Below the pieces are notes generated by a model that saw only the letters and a program-made list of their open reading frames with translations, made no database searches and was not told the DNA's origin. The translations under genes and the position numbers were made by a program. Shown here piece by piece: positions 46,640 to 58,850 of a stretch of 64,000 nt of DNA; position 1 is the stretch's first letter; every line of letters starts with the position of its first letter. The DNA is from Bettongia penicillata ogilbyi (lineage: Eukaryota; Chordata; Mammalia; Diprotodontia; Potoroidae), in the NCBI GenBank assembly GCA_023548195.1, contig JAJHZJ010000220.1, forward strand, positions 2,487,279-2,551,278. The letters run 5' to 3'.

Positions 46640-47215
46640 GCTTTTCTGAAGAAATTTTGAAAGTGGCCATCAGAGAATTAGATTACAAATACATCTATAT
46701 GTGCAGTGAATTACACATTTCACAGAATAGAATCTACAATCCCTATCAGCTTATTAAGATGGTTCTTTATATGAAACTGATCACAAGGGGGCAGTTTTCA
46801 GGACAGTTAAATGACAGATAAGTGAAGTACCTTGGACGGACAGACAATGGAACCCTGTAGACATTCTGTAACTGGAGTTAGTTGACTAACAACGTGTTGA
46901 GCCTGAGGCTTGTGTGTATGTAGACCATGGCAGCATTTACAAAGTCCTGTCAACTGCTGGTTATGCTACCATTGCCTGGGTGCTACCAGGGGAGTTTAGA
47001 GATGAAAAAAGAGTGGAGACCTTGCAAGTGTGAAAGGTCCAAAGGGCTTGTCAGCATCCATTTGTTCCACATTTTGCATGTGGCATCATCAGTGTATTGA
47101 GATATGGAGTGTGTAACATCACTCAGCATATGGTCTTTCCAGAATTAGAGGTTCAGCCAGCGAAGCACTGTGTCCCTGAGGAGCAATTTGGGTGTGACTA
47201 TGAGAATCCAGAGTA
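46640..47215 (+). pseudogene. coding-like relic of unknown origin, possible processed pseudogene
   Basis: The plus strand is open at 46640-46819 (FSEEILKVAIRELDYKYIY..., then TAA). Further on, 46905-47215 reads VEPEACVYVDHGSIYKVLS... and ...HPFVPHFACGIISVLRYG...HCVPEEQFGCDYENPE with one internal stop. The composition is protein-like, but I know no matching family and see no introns, ends or A-tail. It could be a decayed retrocopy or part of an unknown transposon. Confidence 0.25.
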
Positions 47216-47449
47216 GTTTTAGCTAAGATACAGATTAATTCAACAATACCATCACATCTGGACACAAACTTGGTAGACTAGTGCTATATAGGAACCTAGC
47301 CAAATTGTGGACCTGATCACTCTTCTACACACAAACCAAAATAGAGTAGTATCGAAGGATTGCAACCCCATCTGTTCACAGTTGGTCTTGCCATATCTCT
47401 AAGTAAATATTCCTTTGTAAAAGATAACCAATGTTAAATGGTTCCAGTG

Positions 47450-47910
47450 TAGTCTAGTCAATGGACTCCTATTGAATTCATTTCTGAATTCATTTCATCA
47501 TTTCTAATAGGAATGAGGTTTCACCTCATACCTCAGAACTGTTTTAGTTTTGCATTTCTCCAATCAGTAATCCTTTAGAGCATTTTAAAATGATTAAATA
47601 ACTTTGATTTTTTTCTTCTGAAAATTGCCTATTCATATGTTTTGAGTTTGTCAATTGTAGAATGACTTTTATTTTTATAAACTTGACCTGATTCACTAGA
47701 CATTTGAGAAATGAGGTTTTTATCAGAAGAACTTGCTATAAAAATGTTTGATATTACTTCATTATTTATGTTACCTTTTAAAAAACATAGTTTCCTGGAT
47801 TATCTCTTTTAACTATGTCTATTTTGATTTTTGCTAAGCAATCTTAGGTCATGATTGCTACGTCTAGTTTAACATATATCTCTTGTAGCCAACATATTAA
47901 ATATGAAAGA
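47450..47910 (-). pseudogene. L1 ORF2 fragment with internal deletion
   Basis: Read on minus, 47910-47750 matches the endonuclease region of ORF2 ('ggctacaagagatatatg', 'gtagcaatcatgacctaaga'). Then 47745-47450 matches the far C-terminal region ('aaaaacctcatttctcaaat', 'gaataggcaattttcagaag', 'gagaaatgcaaaactaaaac'). The reverse-transcriptase part between them is missing. Confidence 0.65.
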
Positions 47911-47929
47911 TTTTCCATTTAAATTACCA

Positions 47930-50217
47930 TTACACCTTTACATGTCCCTGAATTTTAATTCCCTTCTAATTTTATTTCTCTATTGGGTAAGATAGATTTC
48001 TATACCCAAATGAATATGTATGCATGTATACATACACATATGCATATATAATATATATAATATATATATATACGTATATGTACTCACACATATGTGTGTG
48101 TATTGTTTCCCTTTCCTCTTTGAGTAAATTTTAGCGAGACTGGAATTCAAGCATGTCCCATGACACCTTCCATTATTCCCCTCCCGTCTCTTTCATTTGA
48201 GTTTTTCCCATTCAGCTTTTCCCTCCCCTCTTCTTTCGGTACATCCCTCTTTCTCATCTTTGGTTTTTCTTTTTCTCATTTTTGGAGATAATTTCAACCT
48301 AATCATCATACACTCCAGTCCTCTGTCCATGTAGACTCCTTCTAACTCCTATAATAGCGATAGAATTCTTAGGAGTTATATGTACTGCCTTCTCATAATG
48401 GAATGTAAACAAATTAACTTTATTGAGTTTCATGATTACTCTGTCATATTTAGTTTTTTATATTTCTATTGAGTCTTCTGTTTGAATGTCAAATTTTCTC
48501 TTCAGCTTTGGTCTTTTCGTCAGAAATGATTAAATCCTCCATTTCATTGAATATCCATTTTCCTTCCTGAAGGATTATACTCACTTTTTCTGGATAAGTA
48601 ATATTTTGTTGTAATCCTAGCTCCTTGGCAGTCCAGAATATGTTGCAAAACCTCTATTCCTTTTACATTGGAGATGCTAAAACTTGTGTGATCCTGACAT
48701 TGGCTCCACAATATTTGATTTGTTTCTTTCTGGTTGTTTACGATATTTTCTTCCTGACCTGAGATCTCTGGAACTTGACTATAATATTTTGGGTAGTTTT
48801 CATTTTTTTATCTCTTTCAGGAGATGATGAGTAGATCCTTTCACTTTCTGTTTCCCCTCTGGATCTAAGGTTCTGGGGCATTATTCCTTTCTTATTTTTT
48901 GAAATATGAGTTCTAGTCTCTTTGTTGGGTTGTGCTTTTGGGTAGTCCAATAATTCTTAGATTTGCTCTCCCGGATCCATTTTCCAAATCAGTTGTTTTC
49001 CCAGTGAGATATTTCATATTTTCTCCTATTTTTTCATTCCTTTAACTTTATTTGATTGTTTTGTGATGTCTCATGGAATCATTAGCTTCCTCTTGCTCAA
49101 TTCTATATTTTAAGAAAATGATTTCTTCAGTGAGCTTTTTGTACTTATGTTTCTACTTGTCCATTTCTTTTTGAATAGTTCTTTACTTCACTGAAATTTC
49201 TTACCTCTTTTCCTTTGGCCTATTCTGCTTTAAAAGGAGTTCTTTTTTCAATGAATTTTTGTGCCTCTTTTACCATTAGAACAATTCTGTTTTTTGAGGT
49301 GTTAAATAATTTTATGCCTCTTTTACTAGCTGCTAATTCTCTTTTCATGATTTTCTGGTATCTCTCATTTATTTCCCCAGTTTTTCCTTTAACATTAATT
49401 ACTTTCTTTAACTCTTCCAGGAATTTCTGTTGGGCTTAAATCCATTTAGCCTATCTTTTTGAAGCATTTATTGTAAATGTTTTTTTTTACATTGTTGTCT
49501 TTTTTTGAGTTTATATTTTGGTCTTCCCTGCCACCACAGTACTTTTTATGGTCAAGATTTTCTTTTGGATAATTTTTCCAGCGTATTTCTTGATTTCTAA
49601 CATCTTAAAATTGGCCTCTGATCACCTGGAAATGGGGAAATACTGCCCCAAGCCTCAGGCCTTGTTTGTTGCTTTTATTTTTCAGAGGTAGTTCTGAGAG
49701 CATACAAGTTGTCAGTGTTTCCAAGGTGGCGTGATCTGGAGAGGGTTGTGGTGATTCCTCTTCTGGTCTGTGCCGGAAAAGTCTTTGCCTTTCGTCTGAA
49801 GTAAAGTGCTCTTATCTACTCTCGAACTGTGACCCAGAATTGTTTATGGACAATAGACTTGCCAATCAACATCACCTGTACCCTATCTTCTGTAATCTCT
49901 CTATGACCAGTTAGCTGACCTCCTTTCAATTTCTTGGCCAAGAGCTTTCACAGCTGCTTTTACTGCTGTTTTAGCTACCTCCAAAGTCCACCTCAGCTGC
50001 TGTCTCAATGGGGGCTCTGAGTTGGCTCATGTTCTGTTGTCACAGACTTCTGCTGTCTTCTAAATTGTCTTGGGCTGGAAAAATGTCTCACTCCGACTTT
50101 TTGTTGGTGCTGCAGCTCCAAAGTTTGATTTGAAAAGTTATTTTAAAGTTGTTTGGAGGGGAATGTTAGGGGAGTTCAGCTGAGTTGCTGCCTCTACTCT
50201 GCCAACTTGGCTCCATC
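47930..50217 (-). mobile_element. old HAL1-like element, antisense
   Basis: The 5' end on minus begins 'gatggagccaagttggcaga' at 50217. ORF1 relics span about 49480-48590, including the 70-codon piece 48738-48950 with a 'KTTQNIIVKFQRSQVRKKI' block equivalent to the ORF1 C-terminus. A 3'UTR with a TATA/CATA microsatellite (48020-48100) follows. No ORF2 lies between ORF1 and this 3'UTR. More diverged than the copy at 39 kb. Confidence 0.65.
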
Positions 50218-50629
50218 TTTCTGAATTGATCCTTTATCTAGAATGACATTGCTAAATTTATGAACTGCTAAATTGACTTGCTCAGTTAAATGGCAAGGTT
50301 TTCTTTAGGCCACATTCTCATCTTGAATTACATTACTCCAGAGTTAAATTGATGTTAGTGCTTCCTTTAAATTCAGAGAGAACATTGCACTATGGGGAAA
50401 CCAAAGAATTCCTTCCTTATGCTTAACTTGTAATTGTTACAATGATTATACTAATGAAATGGAATGTAATTGACTACTGCCAAAGAAATTCAAAATCTGT
50501 TCCTTCTAAAATGAATCTGTTACATTATATAGAACTCTCTCTTCCAAGTTATGACATAGTCTTCTTAATGAAAATTTAGATTAAAATTAAATTGAAATAA
50601 TTTCTCCTACCAAAAATCCTCATGGTTGA

Positions 50630-51710
50630 GCTAAATTATTTATTGAGCCTACAATTACTCAACATGTCTTTGCACGTGCTTAAAGACCACTATCAAATAC
50701 TTCTTAAACTTTCTTTTAGTGAGGTAAAGAATGCTTTGCTCCTTCCATTGATCAATATATGGCATCATTTCCAGTGTCCTGAAGATGCTTGAGTATATCA
50801 GTGCCTTTTAAAAATTTCATGCCCAGAACTGAACTCAATCTACCATATATGTTCTGACTAGGGAAGAGAATAGAACAGACACTCTTATTTTTGAGCGCTT
50901 TACTTAATTGGTTCAAAATAGCTTGGAATAGATCCTTTGGCTCCTATATCACATGGTTGTCTCATATTAAATTTAATTCTCTAAACTCCCAAATTCTTTT
51001 ACACATGACTGTAATGTAACTCTACCTCTTCTGTCCTGTTTACGTACTGATGATTTTTGAAAAGGTTGGGATTTTTTCATTAATCTCCATTAATTTTTAA
51101 CTTATTGGCTTTGACTTGATATTCCAAGATGTTAATAATTTTTGAATGGTAGTTCTGTTATGCAACATAAGCCATCCTCCCCAACTTTCTAGTATTTGTT
51201 GGAGTTAGGTGTCCTGGGTTGGAATCCAGTCTCTATGATTTAAAACACTGGAGTACTACTTTAAGAGAGTTATTTGATTTTCGTTTTGCAGTTTTCTCAT
51301 CTGTGAAATGAAAGAGTTTGGAAAAGAAAATTTCTAAGATCTCTTTTATTTCTAAATCCTATATAAATATGATTCAAGTCATTGCTAAAAATGTTGAACA
51401 AACAGTGCCATTCACAGATCTCTGATATGCTTCTTTGGATGTTTCCTTCCAGTATACCAGTAGTAACCAGTTTTTGGTTTATTATTCCACCAACATAGTG
51501 TCTATCAGAATGTACTTTGTTACAGCTCAGATATTACCATTACATATACAAAGATAACATTAGAGACTTTATAAATCACCCTGTTGGTTGTTCAACATTT
51601 TTTCTAGTGAAAAAAATGAATCTATGACATCCTTCTGATTACAATTCTTAAGATTCTGTTAAGAGAATTTAGGGTAGTCAGCAATATTCTATTACTTGTT
51701 GAGCTTTAGT
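50630..51710 (-). mobile_element. CR1/L3-class LINE relic
   Basis: 51365-51710 matches the antisense of the CR1/L3 3' region, which runs 'aaagatgttgaacaa...gatccctgg' ('aaaatgttgaacaaacagtg', 'agatctctgatatgcttctt'). 50630-51180 is consistent with an upstream part. A MIR interrupts it. Confidence 0.5.
51185..51362 (+). mobile_element. MIR nested in the CR1/L3 relic
   Basis: 'ggttggaatccagtctctat', 'gagttatttgattttcg', 'gttttctcatctgtgaaatg' and 'ctaagatctcttttatttct' follow MIR order. Confidence 0.65.
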
Positions 51711-51772
51711 GATCATTATTCTCATTTCAATTAAAAACTCATCACATTAATAATACAAATTGTAATGCTTAC

Positions 51773-51844
51773 AATAATGGCAGTTAAACAAAGAAATCTG
51801 TAGCTTGAAATATCATCCCCCAACTCCAAATTAGTGTAGTATCC
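51773..51844 (-). CDS. candidate internal exon, unknown protein
   Basis: Minus strand: acceptor 'gagaaaaacatttttcag', 72 nt open (GYYTNLELGDDISSYRFLC...), and donor GTAAGC. Phase is 0 to 0. The frame is also open upstream of the acceptor, back to about 51922. Its phase does not fit 45954-46203 directly, so at least one exon would lie between. Short, so chance is possible. Confidence 0.3.
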
Positions 51845-51849
51845 CTGAA

Positions 51850-52535
51850 AAATGTTTTTCTCAATTTTTATTAAAAGATCACTGATAAATGGGTTGGCAA
51901 TCACATTATCAAGTTTTTTCATCGCTAAAAGTTGTAGTTCATTGGGGTTGATGATTTGAAATTAATAAGGACAGTTAGATTCTCCCTTAGTATTTTCTTC
52001 TTTACTTCATTTCCTATTAACAATTTCATCCTTTCCAAATGCAGATCATTCTGTTTGGTAGAAAAGAGGAGGTAAATAGCTGAATAACTCTGTCTTTTCT
52101 CATCAACCTATCCTCCATAAGCAACATTCCTGAATCTCTCCTTACTATTTCTTTATATATAAAAAAAATCTTCCCACACTGACATGATTATTAATACTTG
52201 AAACATCACCAAATTGAACTGATTCTAAGTTTTAGCATTCCTTACAATATTGTTATAATACTGAGCCACTTTTTTGTATCCATCCACACTTAATTAATTT
52301 AACTTCTGACTACTGTACACATTTTTTTCTTTTCAGATAAAAGTGGAGCATTGAGATTTCAGTGAATCTGTTGGGGTCCCTCTAGATATCTCCCCAGTTT
52401 CTGGTTTCCAAGGACTAGTTTGTATGGTCAGTATTTTATTCCTAGAACTATCTCATCTTTCTCTGCTTAGCTGCTGTGGAATTTCAAATCTTGTTATCAT
52501 GCATGTCTATTTTCTGAACCCTTACAAATTTATGC
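51850..52535. other. no supported feature
   Basis: AT-rich intronic-looking DNA. Confidence 0.3.
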
Positions 52536-52539
52536 TCTT

Positions 52540-52651
52540 TTTTTTTATTAAATTTTCCTTATTTTTTGTTTCATTTTAAATTCTGAATTGGCTCTCTCTC
52601 CTTCCTTGCCCACCCAGAGAATGTCACCATTTCATACGCGCGCGCACACAC

Positions 52652-52694
<43 letters not shown>

Positions 52695-53735
52695 TTTTTG
52701 TAAAACCATACTATGCGTACTTCTATTTATCAATGCTTTCTCTAGAAGTGGATAGTATCGTCCTTCACAAGTCCTTTGTAATTGATCTGAGTATTTTTAG
52801 TACACAAAATAACTTAGTCATTTACAATTATTCTTTGAGGAATGTTGCTGTTATCATATACCAGGTTCTCTTCATTCTACTCACTTCACTCTTCATTATT
52901 TCATGCAAGTCCTTTCATGTTATTTTTCCCTAAAATGAACCCGCTCATCATTACTTATAACACAGTAGAATATCATCACAATCATATATACAGCTTATTT
53001 AGCCATTCCCCAATTGATGGGTTATAAATGTATAGGCACACAAAGGTGCCTTTCTTTTTTTCCTGATCACCTAATTGTGGTATTGCAGGGTCAAAATGTA
53101 TACAATTTTTTAACTGTTTAGACAAAATTCTATATTGTTCTCCAAAATGGGTGAATCAGTTCACAGTTCCACCAAGAGTGCATTAGTGTCCCAAAATTTC
53201 CATAACCTCTTCAACATTTCTCCTATAATTTTAGTCAATCTCATACGTGTAAGATTATATTTCAAAGTTGTTTTAATTTGCATTTCTGTAACCAATAATG
53301 ATCTAGAATATTTTTATATAACTATAGCTTTGATTGCTTGATTAGAAAACTGCTTATTCATATCTTTGACCATTTGTCAATTGGAGAATTACTCATATTC
53401 TTATGAATTTGATCAAACTCTTTATCAATTTGAGATATGAGATTTTGAGAAGCTGTCTATAAAATTTTATCCAGTTTTCTGCTTTCCTTCTAATATTGTT
53501 CACACCAGTTTTATTTGTACAAATCCTTTTTAAATTTCATGTAATCAAAGTCATCCATTTTGTACCTCAGTGTTCTACATCTCTTACTTATTCATAAATT
53601 ATTCTTCTCTTCATAAGTCTGATAGGTAATATATTCCATGCTCTTGTAATTGACCTATGATATTTCCCTGTATGTCCAGGTCATGTGAATTATGATCCCA
53701 CAAGCTTAAGTTTTATATTTGTCAAACACAAGGTC
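52540..53735 (-). pseudogene. L1 ORF2 C-terminal region and 3' end, antisense
   Basis: Minus-strand landmarks of the ORF2 C-terminus and adjoining 3' sequence: 'ggttacagaaatgcaaatta', 'cttggtggaactgtgaactg', 'accacaattaggtgatcagg', 'attggggaatggctaaataa'. Frames are broken. Short plus-strand frames at 52733-53341 are antisense to it. At about 53735 it joins ORF1 sequence directly. Confidence 0.75.
52636..52690 (+). repeat. (CG)4-(CA)n microsatellite
   Basis: acgcgcgcgcacacac leading into a perfect CA run. Confidence 0.97.
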
Positions 53736-54540
53736 TTTTTAATGTAAAAGCTGCTAAATATTGTGAATCCTGATTGCAACTCTACAATAATTAAATTGTT
53801 TCTTTCTGGTTGCTTGTAGTATTTTCTCCTTGAACTGGAAGTTTTGGAATTTAGTTATAATGTTCCTGTGAGTTTTCAGTTTGGGATTTCTTTCAGGTGA
53901 TTATGGATGGTTTTGTGTTGTTTTCAATTTCTATTTTAGCCTCTCATTCTAAAACTTTGGGAAACTTTTCTTGAAATGTCATGTCTAGAATTTTTCTTAT
54001 CATAATTTTCAGGTAGTCCTATAATGCTTGTCTTTCCTCCATCTGTTTTCCAGATCAGTTGTTTTTCTGTTATGATTTTTCACATTCTCTCCTTTTCTTT
54101 ATTCTTTTTATTTTATTTTATTATTTCTTGCTGTCTGATAATGTCATTAGCTTCCCCTTACCCAATTTTAATTTTTTTACAGTTATTTTCTTCCACAAAT
54201 TTTTTGACTCTCTTCTCCCCCCACACATATTTACAGTCTGGTTCTGTATCTGGTCAGTGCACTTGTTCCCCAGGTCCAGAAAAAAAATGAGAGCTCTGAA
54301 ACCTTTCCATTATCAGTCATCTAACCCTACTCTGTCCTGGGGAGAAAGTTCTTTAAGCTGAGACTGATGCCAACATAACCCTTCCCAAGGGTTGTTTGTT
54401 GATTCATCTGTATATTCTTGGAGGTATTTGCACTCCAATCATTCCAGACCATGGTGAGGACTAGGGCACTTGCTCATTTGTAGCATCCTTTCAAGTTATC
54501 TTAGAATGAACAATTGATTTACCCTGACTTTTAATTATTT
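53736..54540 (-). pseudogene. L1 ORF1 relic, antisense
   Basis: 'ttgtttctttctggttgctt', 'gttataatgttcctgtgagt' and 'gtagtcctataatgcttgtc' are antisense of the ORF1 C-terminal and RRM blocks, seen also at 40430-40680. With 52540-53735 this forms one L1 copy that lacks most of ORF2. Confidence 0.7.
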
Positions 54541-54544
54541 CTCC

Positions 54545-54692
54545 CTCTCTAAAATAATTTTGAGGCATTTTTTTCTTAAGAGTATTTTTTTTCAATTACA
54601 TGTAAAGAGAGTTTTCAGCATTCATTTTTGTTAGATTTTGCATTTGAAATTTTTCTCCTTCCCTCTCCAAGGTAGCAATCAATGTGGTATAG

Positions 54693-54732
<40 letters not shown>

Positions 54733-55385
54733 CTTAAACATACTTCCACATTAGTCATGTTGTGAAAGAATGAGAATAAAAAGAAAAAAAATAGGAAAGA
54801 AAAAACAAAAAATCGAACAAAGATGTAAATAATATGCTATACTATGCATTCAGATTCCATAATTTGATGTGGTTAGCACTTTCCATCACAAGTCTTGCAA
54901 TTGACTTGGATCATTGAATTGTTGAGAAGGACTAAATCTATCATAGATGGTCATCTCACAATGTTGCTGTTACTGTATACAATGCTCTGGTTCTGCTTTC
55001 CTCTCTCAGCATCAGTTCATTTAAGACTTTCCAGTTCTTTTTTTTCTGAAATCTGCCTGTTCATTGTTCCTTATTGAACAATAATATTCCATTACATTCA
55101 TATACCACAACTTACTTTGTCATTCTCCATTTAATAGGCATCCCCTCAATTTCCAATTCTTTGCTGCTACAAAAAGAGCTGCTACAAATATTTTTATATG
55201 TCTTTTTCCTTTTTCCCCTTTTTAATGATATTTTTGAGACACAGACCTAAGAATGCTATTTCTTGATCAAAATTTTTATGGCCCTTTGGGTATAGTTCCA
55301 AATTACTGAGGTGCTATTTAAATTATTAGTGGAGGAATTTGGAAGAGCAAGGTAATTTCCTGCTTTATTCTGCCATCTTCTCAGA
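54545..55385 (-). mobile_element. internally deleted L1: 5' end fused to 3' end, antisense
   Basis: On minus it begins 'gagaagatggcagaataaag' (L1 5' terminus). After about 75-85 bp it switches to the ORF2 C-terminal/3' region ('cagtaatttggaactatacc', 'cagcaaagaattggaaattg', 'catgactaatgtggaagtat'). It has the same make-up as 24313-25085. A TA microsatellite lies at 54693-54729. Confidence 0.65.
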
Positions 55386-55389
55386 AAAT

Positions 55390-57950
55390 TTTTCTCTAAA
55401 ACTATAATGTGTGTGCCAATTATGACCAGTCTCATTTACCATCTTCAGCACAAGCTCAAAGACACATAAATCTATGTTGCTCTTGATCATGATTTAATCT
55501 TTCCCCCCAGATTATAATGATTTTTGTTTGGAGAATAAGTGGATCTTTAGTGTTCCTCTGTTATCTTCTATTTTTGGAGGAATGAAAATATCAGTTACAA
55601 ACAATAAGATTTCATCCGAAGTACCACTTTTAGTAGAAATAAAAGTCAAGTGTCTTGGCGGCTTAGGGTTCTGATAATATATTATGTCCCCACATGAGTT
55701 TAATGAGTTGTTTTTGATCTAATTATTTATTTCCTTCCTCTGAATGAATGACATATAACAAATTACAAACACAATATGTGTTTTTTTCTGTCACCATTGA
55801 TATTTACCCAGATATTCTGTACCACAGTTTGCTTCTTAATTTCATTATTTTACTCACATGAATATAGACAAAATATCTTCACTATACCTTTTATTTAATA
55901 TTTTGCTTTTTAACAAGGTCTTCTTTGTCACAATTTTATCTCATCTGAGAGTTGTGTCTTATCAAATCTCAGTAATACCTATATCAATTTGACTTCCTAT
56001 TAAAATACTGCTCATTACTAGCTATATTTGCATGGAACTCTTTTTTTTTAAAGATAAAATATAAGGACAAATATATAGATTTTTTTTGGTAGGCAGGTAA
56101 TATAAGAAGATATCAAAGATCACATTTCTTAAAAACTTCCATCATCACCTATAATTGTTTCTGTACATACACAACTTTGAGTGAAAGCTCTTAGGTATTT
56201 GTTAAATGTTTGTACTTTACAAAGAAAGTCACACCATGGTAACAAATCCTTTCCTTTTATTTTTAATAAGCATTCTAATATTTTGTACATCTACTAGTCT
56301 TTTCATTTCTTCTCACTATTTTCCAATCTAGAGTATTAAGTGTAAATTCTAATTACATAAGTATCAGTAGATGGAAAATGTTGCAAAGGAAATACATTTG
56401 TGCTTGAGATATATATTGAACTTGAGAAAGAATGCCTTTTTTCTCTGTCCTGTCTATAATTTCAGGCTAATAGAGGACAAAAATTTGGATATCACTTTTG
56501 ATTAATGTCAGAAAATATTGCAAATATCCTATGGACACTTTGGATAATGCAGCCTCATGCTTCAATAAGCCATTTCCAGAGGAGCCAGAAGTCTGGCAAG
56601 ATTATGTGTGTCCAATCCACCCCTTGTTGCAAAGTTATGCTTTCATCATTTTGAGGAATTAAAAACCAATAAAAGTGTAATAAAACCCTATGCCTAGAAA
56701 TGCCAGTCTCACATTGATGTGAATCAGTACATTAAGACTTCTTATAATTTAATTAAAAACAATGTATTTAATTTACTGTTAATATTGAAAGAAGGTGAGT
56801 ACTTTAGCTTAATTATACTAATGAAGACAATATGGAGTGAGTCCTATACCTAGACTTCAAAGCTATGATCGATAAGGCCACTTTCACACTATAGCAATTA
56901 TTCAGTTAATAGTCTTAATGCAATCCTAGTCTTTTCGATTATGGCTAGGTTTATAATGGAGTAATTATCCACTTAGCTGCTCTAGTGTGAACGTAGGCAT
57001 AGTGATTTTCACAAATGTCTTGAAAAGTTTCTAAACATAGAAGATAAATCCAAATTATGATTTTACAATCTCCATGGAACCAAAAAAAGACGATATTACT
57101 TCTGAGTGAGACTACTGAAACTTTTAAAATAGAATATATTGCATACTTTAAAAAAACAGGGTCATGGAGGGACATGCTGAAATCTGACTAGCTATCAAAC
57201 CAAGAATTCCTTTGTGAAGAAGATTCTTTTCAAATTCAGGTGCTTTCTGTATTACTAAAACTCTTAAGAAGGGAACAGAATCCATTCACATCATGTAGAA
57301 ACACCAAATAAAATTGCCTCATTATTTTTTTACTGGATTTTGTATGAGCAATAAATAGGTTATGAAAATAGTGGTTATATAAACTAAATGTTCTTATTTG
57401 CCTGGTACTTTCTAAGCTACTTGCTTATTGTTCACCAATCAACAGAATATAAGTTGTGCGCTAGAAAGAACACAATAGATGCTCATTTTAATAATGATGG
57501 TTGGATGTAAGTATTCAATTGTATTTAACAGATATTTTATTTATCAAGGGCAACACAGTTTCTTCCTCTGAAGAACTTAGATCATAATAGTGAGTTCACA
57601 CATGAACATGCACACACATACACATACATACACAAAAGTCATACTATGAAGAAAAAGGAGAGATCTAATGTGCTATGACAGTATTGAGAGAGAAGACATA
57701 TAGCAAAGGAGATGAGTGGAGCTATTAAACAGGTATCTCATATTCTTAGCTCTGAATCAAATGAGTTCTACAGGGAAAGATGTGGATGGAAGGAATTCTA
57801 GGCAAAAGGACAGCTTATGTGAGTTCATAGTGATGGGAAATTCATAGAAAAAGAACGGGAGCTCCCACTTGCTTAGCTTGGCTTTAATATTGAGCTCCTG
57901 AACCCACCCCAGGAAAGCTAATACTGATTAGTATTTATAAAATGCATTAC
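55390..57950. other. no supported gene; AT-rich, probably intronic
   Basis: Contains an acceptor-like site near 57040 (minus, 'atcttctatgtttag') with no good donor. Plus-strand 56535-56680 is open for about 45 codons without recognisable identity. Neither is called. Confidence 0.3.
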
Positions 57951-57954
57951 GATT

Positions 57955-58165
57955 TGTTGTTTGGTTATTTCAATAATGTTCATTACTCCCTTGGGGAATG
58001 GTTTGCCATTTCCTTCTTCAGCTCATTTTGCAGATGAAGAAACTGAGCTAACTAAGTGAAGTGACTTGTCCACAATCACAATGTTAGTTAAGTGTTTGAG
58101 GCCAGATTTAAATTCAGATCTTCCTGACTTCAAGCCAGGAATTCTATCTACTCTTCTACTTGGCT
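57955..58165 (-). mobile_element. tRNA-derived SINE (MAR1 type), antisense
   Basis: On plus: 'aatggtttgccatttccttc', 'tgcagatgaagaaactgagc', 'gtgacttgtccacaatcaca', 'cagatcttcctgacttcaag'. This is the reverse complement of the SINE at 2036 and 22155. Confidence 0.85.
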
Positions 58166-58458
58166 AAGAGATGTATACTTTAAAATAAAATCTTGGCAGG
58201 GCTAGAACTAGCTATGGACAGCTGGAACTGTACTCCAGCTGATAGCATCCATCTTGAAGAGTATAATTTTTCCCTCCACAGGGGATATCTTCCCCTTCTT
58301 CCTTTAATGACAGCTACCAGACCAGAACACTTCCTCTGTCTGCTGTGAGTTATTACCTTCAGGATTCTAGGACCAACATATCCTTGCCTGAGTGCTTTCT
58401 TATCATCTCAAAGTAGATTAAGCTTCTCTAACCCCTTCTCCTCCTCCTCCTCCTCCTC

Positions 58459-58488
58459 CTCATGTTTCTCAGAATTCTTTACATATTT
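58459..58488 (+). repeat. 30-bp direct repeat, copy 1
   Basis: Starts ctcatgtttctcagaattct and is identical over 30 bp to 59493-59522. It directly follows a (CTC)n run (58438-58458). Confidence 0.9.
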
Positions 58489-58659
58489 CCTCCTCCTTCT
58501 CCTCTTCTCATAACTTTGGAGAAAATACCTGGTCTAGGCATACCCTCTCAGATAAGTAGAGTATCAGATCCATCCCTGCCTTTCAAAACTCATGCTTAAC
58601 CCTCTGGTAGTCACTATCTTTCCCTGCCCCTTCCTTTATAACCTCTAAGAACTTTTCTC

Positions 58660-58850
58660 TGTTGTGGTGCAGTGGAATGATTGCTATGTTTAGAGTAAGG
58701 GAATCTCAGATTGAATCCAGTTCTTACCAATGACTCTGAAGCTACATTCACCTATCTGGGCTTGATTTTCCTAATCTACACAATGATGAGGTTGTACTAG
58801 ATGACTTTCAGGTCCCTTTTAACCATAAATCTTCAATATATTCCTAAATT
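58660..58850 (+). mobile_element. MIR/THER-like SINE
   Basis: 'gtggtgcagtggaatgattg', 'cagattgaatccagttctta', 'acctatctgggcttgatttt', 'gatgaggttgtactagatga', 'ctttcaggtcccttttaacc' follow the order of a MIR-class SINE. Confidence 0.65.
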
